A stretch of 6,923 nt of DNA from Oscillospiraceae bacterium. Lineage in GTDB: Bacteria > Bacillota > Clostridia > Oscillospirales > Ruminococcaceae. A program made the position numbers and the translations under genes. A model generated the notes under the pieces. It was not told the DNA's origin. It was given only the letters and a program-made list of their open reading frames with translations, and made no database searches. Within the stretch, counting starts at the first letter, position 1. Each line of letters starts with the position of its first letter. Shown piece after piece: positions 1 to 5,858 of this stretch. The stretch lies in the NCBI GenBank assembly GCA_017394565.1, contig JAFPXW010000066.1, positions 1 through 6,923 of the forward strand, given 5' to 3'.

Positions 1-110
1 ATATCCCCCTTTTTGGTAAGACCCCTTGTAGACTACGAGGTTGATAGGCCTATGGTGTAAGCGTGGCGACACGTTCAGCCTGCAGGTACTAATCGGTCGA
101 CCACTTTTCC
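1..110 (+). rRNA. rrl: 23S ribosomal RNA, 3' end (partial)
   Basis: This is the 3' terminal part of the large-subunit rRNA; the rest lies upstream of the window. Seen directly: the conserved domain VI tail, including the GATAGGC block (about 43-49), GGTGTAAG (about 55-62) and GTACTAATCGGTCGA (86-100), which match the near-universal 23S end. The exact 3' end is uncertain by a few bases; I place it at the pyrimidine-rich CCACTTTTCC (101-110), the usual location of the strand that pairs with the 23S 5' end. A 5S gene follows about 65 bases later, as in a standard rrn operon. Confidence 0.95.
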
Positions 111-175
111 TAGTACTCTTCTTATGAGTATCTTTGGTTCTCTCCTGATTGCATTTCTCTTGTTCTGTTTCCTTA
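111..175 (+). other. 23S-5S internal spacer
   Basis: Short T-rich spacer between the 23S and 5S genes. It contains no tRNA. A weak hairpin (TACTC at 114-118 with GAGTA at 126-130) lies just after the 23S end and could be part of a processing structure, but this is inference. Nothing else is recognisable. Confidence 0.6.
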
Positions 176-291
176 GTCGGTGCTGATGGCAAAGAGGTCC
201 CACCCGTTCCCATTCCGAACACGGTAGTTAAGCTCTTTTACGTCGAAAATACTTGGCTGGTCACGGCCTGGAAAATTAGATAGGTGCCGGC
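176..291 (+). rRNA. rrf: 5S ribosomal RNA
   Basis: Complete 5S rRNA of about 116 nt, a component of the large ribosomal subunit. Seen directly: the core CCCACCCGTTCCCATTCCGA (positions 200-219), followed by ACACGG and AGTTAAGCTC, the universal 5S landmarks. The ends were set by helix I pairing: GTCGGTGC (176-183) pairs with GGTGCCGGC-type sequence (284-291), with several G-U pairs. The second half (AAAATACTTGGCTGG, then ACGGCCTGG) resembles clostridial 5S genes. It is the last gene of the rrn operon and is followed by a terminator. End positions could be off by one to three bases. Confidence 0.95.
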
Positions 292-300
292 ATGATCATG

Positions 301-331
301 AAATGCTTCACAAATTGTGAAGCATTTTTTT
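301..331 (+). terminator. Rho-independent terminator of the rRNA operon
   Basis: A perfect 11-bp stem, AAATGCTTCAC (301-311) and GTGAAGCATTT (317-327), has a 5-base loop AAATT and runs into a T tract (325-331). It lies ten bases after the 5S gene, the expected place for the end of the rrn transcript. The A-T pairs at the stem base overlap the T run. Confidence 0.9.
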
Positions 332-396
332 GTGCTATTTAGAATTCTGTATCAATTCGGCCACAGAAACACAGTAGAAATTTGGTCAAAAAGTCC

Positions 397-426
397 ATAA
401 CATTTTCCTGCAAAATATGTTATAAT
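397..426 (+). promoter_or_regulatory. Extended -10 sigma-A promoter for the CarD-family gene
   Basis: A perfect -10 box TATAAT (421-426) is preceded by TGT (418-420), giving an extended -10 element TGnTATAAT. The best -35 is ATAACA (397-402), four of six matches to TTGACA with an 18-base spacer. Transcription should start near 433, giving a leader of about 28 bases. The surrounding 332-460 gap is A+T-rich and holds nothing else I recognise. Confidence 0.75.
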
Positions 427-460
427 AATAATAGTATTTGATGCACTATGGAGGTTATCT

Positions 461-970
461 ATGGAACTGAAAATAAATGATATGGTGGTCTACAAAAGTG
501 CAGGCGTTTGCCGTGTGATCGCAGAGGAAGAACAGTCGATGGACGGCGTGAACTATATCGACTATTACAAGCTCAAGCCCTTGTCCGACGAGAATTCTAC
601 ATATTATATCCCGGTGGCTTCTGCGGATGAGAAGCTTCGCAGGCTTCTGCGTAAGGACGAGGTGATCGAGCTCATCGACACCATGCCGCGAAGCGCGGAC
701 GAAGCCGAGATGTGGTCGGACAACCGGCGCGAGCGCAAGGAGATGTATTCCCAGATCCTGAAGGGTGACGATTATTCGGCTTTGGTTCATCTGATTTCCT
801 CGCTGTATTTCAAGAAGCAGGATCAGGAGGCGCAGGGCAAGCGATTTTCCTCGATGGACGAAAATGCGATGAAAAACGCCGAAAACCTGATGCTTCAGGA
901 ATTCGGTGTCGTGCTTGGCATGGAGCCGGAAGCGGTCCGCGATTACATCGCACAGCGGATGGATGCATAA
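461..970 (+). CDS. carD: CarD/CdnL-family RNA polymerase-binding transcription regulator
   Basis: The 169-residue protein has the length and layout of CarD/CdnL regulators (about 160 residues in mycobacteria). Residues 1-60 form the Tudor-like RNA polymerase-interacting domain shared with Mfd, starting with the typical short sequence around DMVVYKSAGVCRV and ending with the YYIPV strand. Residues about 63-168 are helical and form the DNA-contacting domain. By eye, MWSDNRRERKEMYSQILKGD (84-103) aligns with the segment of mycobacterial CarD that carries the wedge tryptophan; W85 here falls at the same residue number. Family knowledge: these proteins bind the RNA polymerase beta subunit and stabilise or modulate open complexes, notably at rRNA promoters. 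The start is fixed by GGAGG (450-454), six bases before ATG. It follows an rRNA operon but has its own promoter, and it ends against a terminator shared with the convergent M23 gene. The physiological role in this organism is inferred. Confidence 0.88.
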   Translation: MELKINDMVVYKSAGVCRVIAEEEQSMDGVNYIDYYKLKPLSDENSTYYIPVASADEKLRRLLRKDEVIELIDTMPRSADEAEMWSDNRRERKEMYSQILKGDDYSALVHLISSLYFKKQDQEAQGKRFSSMDENAMKNAENLMLQEFGVVLGMEPEAVRDYIAQRMDA

Positions 971-1008
971 AAAATGCCTGTGTATTGCGGTACACAGGCA
1001 ATTTTTTT
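969..1008. terminator. Bidirectional intrinsic terminator between convergent genes
   Basis: A perfect 10-bp stem, TGCCTGTGTA (975-984) and TACACAGGCA (991-1000), has a TTGCGG loop. On the plus strand it is followed by seven T (1002-1008); on the minus strand the complement of A969-A974 gives six T. It can therefore end both the carD transcript and the M23 transcript. The plus-strand T tract overlaps the M23 stop codon (1007-1009). Confidence 0.9.
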
Positions 1009-1753
1009 ATTGTGGGAGGAATGCTTCCGGATCGGTGTAATCCCCATCCTTGATGATCTCAAGGTGCAGATGCGAAGGCTCGCCGCTTTCCACATCGGCG
1101 GTGCTGCCGATCGTGCCGATCACCATGCCGGCTTCCACTGCATCGCCGACTGCTACAGCAAGCCCCTGGCTCAGATTACAATACCGCGATAATACGCCGT
1201 TTTTGTGGTCGATTGTGACGGTCACACCCCAGAGTGCATCTTCCTCGACCTGCGTCACTACGCCGCCGGCGACCGCGCGGACATCCTCGCCCAGACTCGC
1301 CGCAATGTCCAGCCCATTATGCGTCTGCCACACACCGGTCGTCGGCGATTTCACCAGGTCCCCGTGGCTGAACGGCTGCAAGATCTCACCCTCGATCGGC
1401 TTGCAAAACTCGTCCGCTTCGGTCGTTTCTGGCGAAGCTTCGACAGTTTCCGTCACCGGAGCCGTTTCCGGTCTGGCGGCGGCCGCAATGGCAGTCGTGG
1501 ATTTTTCGACGGTTGTCGATGTTTCGGGCGTCGTGCTGAGCTTGACACGGTCGTCCGGCTTGGGGGCGGGCGGCTCGGTCGGCGGCATTTCCGACAAGCT
1601 GCTGACATTCGCTTCAAGCTGGACGGTCAGCTCGTTCGCGGTCTGTGTATAGGCGAAATAGCTCGCCGCCCCGATCATCCCTGCACACAGCAGCGTCACG
1701 ATCCAGAACCGCAGGATATGGGACTTTTTCTCATCTTTTGTATACGATCTCAT
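1007..1753 (-). CDS. Membrane-anchored M23 (LytM) metallopeptidase, SpoIIQ-like
   Basis: The 248-residue protein has a basic cytoplasmic N-terminus (1-14), one transmembrane segment (about 15-35, acting as an uncleaved anchor), a linker rich in Thr, Glu, Pro and Ala (about 50-115) and a C-terminal M23/LytM domain (about 118-248). Zinc ligands are visible: H145 and D149 in THNGLDIAA (HxxxD), and the HLH motif with H228 and H230. Family knowledge: M23 enzymes cut peptidoglycan cross-bridges; SpoIIQ is a forespore membrane member that partners SpoIIIAH during engulfment. Size, single anchor and the GVWQTHNGLDIAA block fit clostridial SpoIIQ, whose zinc ligands are intact, unlike the Bacillus subtilis protein. 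A vegetative cell-wall hydrolase is the alternative. The ATG is supported by a strong GGAGGTGA site (complement of 1758-1765), four bases away. It is transcribed alone, divergent from the ABC operon. I found no clear sigma-A promoter, and none fitting sigma-F. Confidence 0.85.
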   Translation of the reverse strand: MRSYTKDEKKSHILRFWIVTLLCAGMIGAASYFAYTQTANELTVQLEANVSSLSEMPPTEPPAPKPDDRVKLSTTPETSTTVEKSTTAIAAAARPETAPVTETVEASPETTEADEFCKPIEGEILQPFSHGDLVKSPTTGVWQTHNGLDIAASLGEDVRAVAGGVVTQVEEDALWGVTVTIDHKNGVLSRYCNLSQGLAVAVGDAVEAGMVIGTIGSTADVESGEPSHLHLEIIKDGDYTDPEAFLPQ

Positions 1754-1805
1754 AGGATCACCTCCGCTGTTAGGATGAACCGTTTTTGCCCGAAATATAC
1801 AGGAC

Positions 1806-1834
1806 TTGCAAAAATCACCGGAATGGGGTATAAT
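1806..1834 (+). promoter_or_regulatory. Sigma-A promoter of the ABC exporter operon
   Basis: The -35 box TTGCAA (1806-1811) and a perfect -10 box TATAAT (1829-1834) are separated by the ideal 17 bases (1812-1828). Transcription should start near 1841, leaving a leader of about 44 bases. A small GC-rich hairpin (CCTGC 1844-1848 with GCAGG 1855-1859) falls at the very 5' end of the predicted transcript. The promoter lies in the 131-base gap shared with the divergent M23 gene. Confidence 0.85.
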
Positions 1835-1884
1835 AAGAATGCGCCTGCCATGTCGCAGGAAAGACGAAGTTCCGGAGGTTTTAC

Positions 1885-3591
1885 ATGCAAAAATTGTTCC
1901 AGTACCTGCGTCCGTATCGGATTTACTTGATATTAGGACCTTTCTTTAAATTGCTCGAAGCCATTTTCGAGCTGATCGTCCCCGTCGTGATGGCGAGGAT
2001 CATCGACAACGGCATCGCAAACGGCGATTCTGCCTACATCGGCAAGATGTGCGGTCTGATCGTCATACTCGGCGTCTGCGGACTCGGGTTCGCGCTGACC
2101 TGCCAGTATTTCGCATCGAAGTGCGCCTTCTCCTTCGGCGCTGACCTGCGCGGGGCGCTGTTCCGCCACATCCACACGCTGTCCCAGACGGAGATCGAGC
2201 GCATCGGCAGCTCCACGCTCATCAACCGCATCACGAACGACGTGACCTCCTCGCAGCAGGGCGTGAATATGGCGATCCGGCTCGGCACACGGGCGCCGTT
2301 TCTGGTGGTCGGCGCCATCGTCATGACGCTGCTGATCGACTGGCAGCTTTCGCTGATTTTCCTCGTGATCGCGCCGGTTCTGGGCTGCATCCTGTACGCG
2401 GTCCTCACGCGCACGATCCCCATGTACACCCGGAATCAGCAGAAGCTTGACGTCCTCACCCGTCACACCGGCGAAAGCCTCGACGGCGTGCGCGTGATCC
2501 GTGCCTTCTCGAAGCAGCAGGCTGAAACGGCTGCCTTCGATGCGGAATGTGCCGACCTCGAGCGCAGTATGATCGCAGCCGGGCGCATTTCCGTCATCCT
2601 GAATCCGGCGACCTTCCTCATCATGAACCTCGGCATTGCGGCGGTTCTCTGGTTTGGCGGCGGTCAGATCGACAGTGGTCGATTATCGCAGGGCGACCTG
2701 ACGGCGTTCACGAATTATATGACGCAGATCCTGCTGGCCGGCGTGCAGCTGGCAAACCTGATCCAGATCCTGACGAAGGCGCAGGCGTCGAGCCTTCGCA
2801 TCGCGCAGGTTCTCGAAACGAAAAGCTCCATGACCGACGGCGATGCGGTTCCGGCAGATGCGCAGGAAGCTGTCCGCTTCGACCACGTTTCGTTCACCTA
2901 TGACGGCGCGGCGCATCCGGCGCTGGAGGACATCAGCTTTACCTTGAAAAAGGGCGAAACGCTCGGTATCATTGGCGGTACAGGTTCCGGCAAATCGACG
3001 CTCGCGGCACTGATCCAGCGAAATTACGACGCGACCGCCGGCACGGTTTCCGTCTTCGGAAGAAATGTCCGCGAGTACGATTCGCGTGCGCTGCATCAAA
3101 GCATCGGCGTGGTGCCGCAGAAAGCTGTCCTGTTCACCGGCACGATCGAGGAAAATCTCCGCTGGGCGGACGAAAACGCGCCGGGATCCCAGCTTCGCGA
3201 AGCCATCGAGATCGCGCAGGCGGCGGAATTTGTGGACAACCTGCAATACGGCCTGCAAACGCATCTCGTGCAGGGCGGCCGGAATCTCTCCGGCGGCCAG
3301 AAGCAGCGCCTGACCATCGCGCGTGCGCTGGCCGGAAAGCCAGAACTGCTGATCCTCGACGACAGCATGAGCGCCCTCGATTACGCAACGGACGCGAAAC
3401 TCCGCGAGGGACTTGCCACCCGATGCCAGGGCATGACCACGGTCGTGATCTCGCAGCGAGCCACGTCCCTGCGAAACGCCGACCTCATCCTCGTCATGGA
3501 GGACGGAAAGTGCGTCGGACAGGGAAAACACGACGATCTCCTGGCGACCTGCGAGGTCTACCGCGAGATCTATGAGTCGCAGAATTCGTAA
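1885..3591 (+). CDS. Heterodimeric ABC exporter subunit with degenerate Walker B and H-loop (TM287-like)
   Basis: The 568-residue half-transporter has a six-helix transmembrane domain (about 12-300) and a nucleotide-binding domain (about 328-568). Visible motifs are A-loop Y339, Walker A GGTGSGKST (364-372), Q-loop Q412, intact signature LSGGQ (468-472), Walker B LLILDD (488-493) and D-loop SALD. Two residues are noncanonical: D493 replaces the catalytic glutamate and Q524 (VISQR) replaces the switch histidine. This pair marks the catalytically weak subunit of heterodimeric exporters such as Thermotoga TM287, as does the C-terminal YREIYESQ ending. Family knowledge: such pumps move drugs, lipids or peptides out of the cytoplasm using ATP. 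The substrate cannot be read from sequence. The start is set by GGAGG (1874-1878), six bases before ATG. The partner gene begins 15 bases downstream with its own strong ribosome binding site, so the two are surely co-transcribed. Confidence 0.93.
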   Translation: MQKLFQYLRPYRIYLILGPFFKLLEAIFELIVPVVMARIIDNGIANGDSAYIGKMCGLIVILGVCGLGFALTCQYFASKCAFSFGADLRGALFRHIHTLSQTEIERIGSSTLINRITNDVTSSQQGVNMAIRLGTRAPFLVVGAIVMTLLIDWQLSLIFLVIAPVLGCILYAVLTRTIPMYTRNQQKLDVLTRHTGESLDGVRVIRAFSKQQAETAAFDAECADLERSMIAAGRISVILNPATFLIMNLGIAAVLWFGGGQIDSGRLSQGDLTAFTNYMTQILLAGVQLANLIQILTKAQASSLRIAQVLETKSSMTDGDAVPADAQEAVRFDHVSFTYDGAAHPALEDISFTLKKGETLGIIGGTGSGKSTLAALIQRNYDATAGTVSVFGRNVREYDSRALHQSIGVVPQKAVLFTGTIEENLRWADENAPGSQLREAIEIAQAAEFVDNLQYGLQTHLVQGGRNLSGGQKQRLTIARALAGKPELLILDDSMSALDYATDAKLREGLATRCQGMTTVVISQRATSLRNADLILVMEDGKCVGQGKHDDLLATCEVYREIYESQNS

Positions 3592-3606
3592 AGGGGAGGT
3601 ACCGCA

Positions 3607-5358
3607 ATGAAACACACACTTTCCAGGATCCTTCGCTATACGAAGCCCTATTCCGGCTATTTGTTCCTGACGGTCGTCTGCGCACTCATCGGCGTATCGC
3701 TCTCGCTCATCGTGCCGGTGTTCATCGGACGCGCGGTGGATCTGGCAGCGCCGCAGCTTCTGGCACAAAACGCCGGAAGGCTCGATTTTACGAAATTATG
3801 TTCCGTTGTGGCGCATCTGGCCGTCCTCGTCATCATCAGCGCCGTGTTCCAGTGGCTGCAGGGGCTTTGCATCAATCGCCTGGCGTTCGGTACGGTGCGC
3901 GACCTGCGTTCGGCGCTCGAAGCCAAGCTCCAGACCATGCCCATTTCCTATATCGACGGCAATGCCCGCGGCGACCTCATCGCGCGTGTCATCCCGGACA
4001 TTGAGATCCTCTCCGATGGCTTGCTACAGGGATTTTCACAGCTGTTCACAGGCGTTGTGACCATCGTGGGGACGCTGATCTTCATGCTGACCATCAATGT
4101 GAAGATCGCGCTGCTGGTCGTGCTGCTGACGCCGATCTCGCTGTTCGTGGCAGCGAAGATCACGGCGGCTTCCCACAATGCCTTCACCCGGCAGTCCGCG
4201 CTGCGCGGCGATCTGAGCGCCCTCACGGAGGAACTCGTCGGCAACCAGCACATCGTCAGGGCGTTCGCCTATGAGGATCGCGCGGAGGCGCGGTTTGAGA
4301 AGATCAACCGCGAACTCGGCGACGCCGGTCAGAAGGCGACGTTCTTCGCGTCCATGTCGAACCCCTCGACGCGATTCGTGAACGGCCTGATCTACGCCGC
4401 CGTCGGCACCTTCGGCGCACTCGGTGCGATCGGGGCGCTGCCGTGGATCGGGGCGATGAGCGTCGGCGACCTCGCAAGCTTTCTGGCGTATTCCAACCAG
4501 TACACGAAGCCGTTCAATGAGATCTCCGGCGTGATCGCGGAACTCCAGAATGCCATTTCCTGCGCACAGCGCGTGTTCGAGGTGCTGGATGCGCCGTCCG
4601 AGCCGGAGGAGCATTTCCCGCCTGTCAGTGAGGTGCGCGGCGCGGTCACATTTGATGATGTGGAATTTTCCTATGTACCGGAAAAACCGCTGATCCGCCA
4701 TTTCTCCATGCAGGCGAAGCCCGGTCAGCGCATTGCCATCGTCGGCCCGACCGGCTGCGGCAAATCGACCATCATCAATCTCCTGCTGCGGTTCTATGAG
4801 ATCCGGTCAGGCAGCATCTCCATCGACGGCATCTCCACGCGCGAAATGAACCGCGATGACCTGCGCCGGCACTGCGGCATGGTCTTGCAGGAAACGTGGA
4901 TCTTCACCGGAACGGACGCCGAGAACATCGCCTACGGCAAGCCCGATGCGACACGCGAGGAGATCGAACACGCCGCACGGGAAGCACACGCCCACAGCTT
5001 CATCAAGCGCCTGCCGGAGGGCTATGATACGGTGATCTCGGACACCTCCGGACTGTCACAGGGACAGAAACAGCTTCTGTGCATCGCACGCATCATGCTG
5101 ACCGATCCGCCGATGCTGATCCTTGACGAAGCCACAAGCTCCATCGACCTACGCACCGAACACCGCATCCAACGCGCTTTTGAGAAACTGATGCGCGGCA
5201 AGACCAGCTTCATCATCGCACACCGGCTTTCCACCATCCGCAGCGCCGACCACATCCTTGTCATGCGGGACGGCAACATCATCGAACAGGGAAACCACGA
5301 AACGCTCATCCGACAGGGCGGATTCTACGCGGATCTGTACCATTCGCAGGGGAGGTAG
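3607..5358 (+). CDS. Heterodimeric ABC exporter subunit with catalytic Walker B and degenerate signature (TM288-like)
   Basis: The 583-residue half-transporter has six transmembrane helices (about 15-320) and a nucleotide-binding domain (about 345-583). Visible motifs are A-loop Y356, Walker A GPTGCGKST (380-388), Q-loop Q428, Walker B MLILDE (503-508) with catalytic E508, and H-loop H539 in IIAHR. The signature is LSQGQ (483-487) instead of LSGGQ. This matches the TM288-type partner in heterodimeric exporters. When the two halves pair, this Walker A/B and H-loop face the intact LSGGQ of the upstream subunit, giving one competent ATP site; the LSQGQ faces the D493/Q524 site of the partner, giving one degenerate site. 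The start is supported by GGGGAGG (3593-3599), seven bases before ATG and 15 bases or fewer from the upstream stop. The protein has full family length, with no frameshift. Substrate is unknown; multidrug, lipid or peptide export are all possible. Confidence 0.93.
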   Translation: MKHTLSRILRYTKPYSGYLFLTVVCALIGVSLSLIVPVFIGRAVDLAAPQLLAQNAGRLDFTKLCSVVAHLAVLVIISAVFQWLQGLCINRLAFGTVRDLRSALEAKLQTMPISYIDGNARGDLIARVIPDIEILSDGLLQGFSQLFTGVVTIVGTLIFMLTINVKIALLVVLLTPISLFVAAKITAASHNAFTRQSALRGDLSALTEELVGNQHIVRAFAYEDRAEARFEKINRELGDAGQKATFFASMSNPSTRFVNGLIYAAVGTFGALGAIGALPWIGAMSVGDLASFLAYSNQYTKPFNEISGVIAELQNAISCAQRVFEVLDAPSEPEEHFPPVSEVRGAVTFDDVEFSYVPEKPLIRHFSMQAKPGQRIAIVGPTGCGKSTIINLLLRFYEIRSGSISIDGISTREMNRDDLRRHCGMVLQETWIFTGTDAENIAYGKPDATREEIEHAAREAHAHSFIKRLPEGYDTVISDTSGLSQGQKQLLCIARIMLTDPPMLILDEATSSIDLRTEHRIQRAFEKLMRGKTSFIIAHRLSTIRSADHILVMRDGNIIEQGNHETLIRQGGFYADLYHSQGR

Positions 5359-5360
5359 TG

Positions 5361-5399
5361 ATGAGAACCTGTCCGCATAAAGGGCAGAGCATGGGGTGA
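5361..5399 (+). other. Possible 12-codon ORF with strong ribosome binding site
   Basis: Two bases after the stop of the second ABC gene, ATG at 5361 opens a frame MRTCPHKGQSMG ending at TGA (5397-5399). GGGGAGG (5349-5355) lies five bases upstream, an ideal spacing. That G-rich string, however, also encodes the last residues of the ABC protein, so it may be coincidental. I do not recognise the peptide. It could be a real small ORF, the relic of a lost third gene, or chance. Confidence 0.25.
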
Positions 5400-5443
5400 G
5401 AAAGTCCTTTGATCGCAGGCGAAAAACGCTCGTGCATGATGCA

Positions 5444-5472
5444 AATTTCACAATTAGCGCAATGAATTTCAC
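5444..5472 (+). repeat. Short direct repeat upstream of a promoter
   Basis: The octamer AATTTCAC occurs at 5444-5451 and again at 5465-5472, 21 bases apart, about two turns of the helix. The second copy ends in the terminator stem and lies just upstream of the -35 box at 5481. A tandem regulator-binding site is possible, but an A+T-rich octamer repeated once can arise by chance. The rest of the 5359-5552 gap holds the terminator and promoter listed separately. Confidence 0.35.
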
Positions 5473-5499
5473 CGGAGGGCTTGCAATCCCTCCGGTTTT
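5471..5499 (+). terminator. Intrinsic terminator after the ABC operon
   Basis: A perfect 9-bp stem, ACCGGAGGG (5471-5479) and CCCTCCGGT (5488-5496), is closed over an 8-base loop and followed by a short T run (5496-5499). It is GC-rich and well placed to end the exporter transcript, although the T run of four is short. Its loop contains the -35 box of the following promoter. Confidence 0.75.
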
Positions 5500-5509
5500 G
5501 TGCTATAAT
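5481..5509 (+). promoter_or_regulatory. Sigma-A promoter of the membrane protein/dehydrogenase operon
   Basis: The -35 box TTGCAA (5481-5486) and -10 box TATAAT (5504-5509) have a 17-base spacer, and TGC (5501-5503) adds an extended -10 element. This is close to an ideal housekeeping promoter. Start of transcription is expected near 5516, about 37 bases before the first gene. The 3' arm and T run of the preceding terminator make up most of the spacer. Confidence 0.85.
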
Positions 5510-5536
5510 ATAGGTTGAATGTTTCTAATTTCAGAC

Positions 5537-5542
5537 AGGAGG
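5537..5542 (+). promoter_or_regulatory. Ribosome binding site that decides the start at 5553
   Basis: AGGAGG precedes two ATG codons. The ATG at 5545 is only two bases away and its frame closes after about a dozen codons, whereas the ATG at 5553 is ten bases away and opens the 101-codon gene. The spacing is slightly long but 5553 is the only productive choice. Confidence 0.7.
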
Positions 5543-5552
5543 ACATGAGATC

Positions 5553-5858
5553 ATGGATAATTCGTTCTTTCCGATCAGCCTGACCATGCACATCATTCTG
5601 GCGCTGCTGGCTTTGCTGGTCTTTGGTATGCAGTTTATCCGTTTCCGCAAGAGCCACCATCTGGTGCTGGCGATCGCGCTGCCGTGTACGCTGCTGCCGT
5701 ATCTTTCCGATAATCAGACATTTTTCTATACAGTCGGCGTATTCGAGGGCGTGGCACTGATCCTTGCAGGCATCCTTTCGCAGACACTTGACCGCGACAA
5801 GTCCGAAGCGGCGGCGAAGGAAACCGCTGACACCGGGGACACGGAGGACGAGGAATGA
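5553..5858 (+). CDS. Small membrane protein of unknown function
   Basis: I do not recognise a family for this 101-residue protein. It shows three hydrophobic segments likely to span the membrane (about 8-28, 36-52 and 57-76), with a basic loop FRKSHH (31-36) between the first two. A hydrophilic tail from about 79 ends very acidic (DTGDTEDEE). By the positive-inside rule the basic loop is probably cytoplasmic, which would place the acidic tail outside if all three segments cross; topology is only inferred. It is the first gene after a strong promoter, and its TGA overlaps the ATG of the dehydrogenase gene by four bases, so the two are translationally coupled. It could be a partner of the membrane methyltransferase-like protein two genes on, but nothing in the sequence proves that. 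Confidence 0.8.
   Translation: MDNSFFPISLTMHIILALLALLVFGMQFIRFRKSHHLVLAIALPCTLLPYLSDNQTFFYTVGVFEGVALILAGILSQTLDRDKSEAAAKETADTGDTEDEE

Noticed and set aside
111..175. tRNA in the 23S-5S spacer
   Set aside because: The spacer is only about 65 bases, T-rich, and cannot form a cloverleaf or a TTC loop motif.
1766..1800. Sigma-F or sigma-A promoter for the M23 gene on the minus strand
   Set aside because: GTATA, TATATT and GGGCAAAAAC strings are present, but none pair at correct spacing with a partner element, so I did not annotate one.
1205..1930. Plus-strand open frame (241 codons) crossing the M23 gene and the ABC start
   Set aside because: Most of it is the antisense of the M23 coding sequence, and it runs through a promoter and into the ABC gene in another frame. 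No ribosome binding site was seen.
1850..1930. Leader frame of 26 codons with a CxxC-type run (CKNCSSTC) overlapping the ABC start
   Set aside because: The ATG at 1850 is close to the predicted transcript start and has no ribosome binding site. The cysteines arise from reading the ABC gene's first codons in another frame.
2683..3768. Long minus-strand open frame (361 codons) opposite the ABC genes
   Set aside because: It is antisense to the conserved nucleotide-binding domain and the junction of two clear ABC genes. Its translation is rich in Arg, Asp and Ala with no recognisable domain, as expected from the opposite strand of G+C-rich coding DNA.
4036..4701. Minus-strand open frame (221 codons) opposite the second ABC gene
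   Set aside because: It is antisense to the transmembrane domain of a clear exporter subunit, with an Arg/Asp/His-rich product and no domain.
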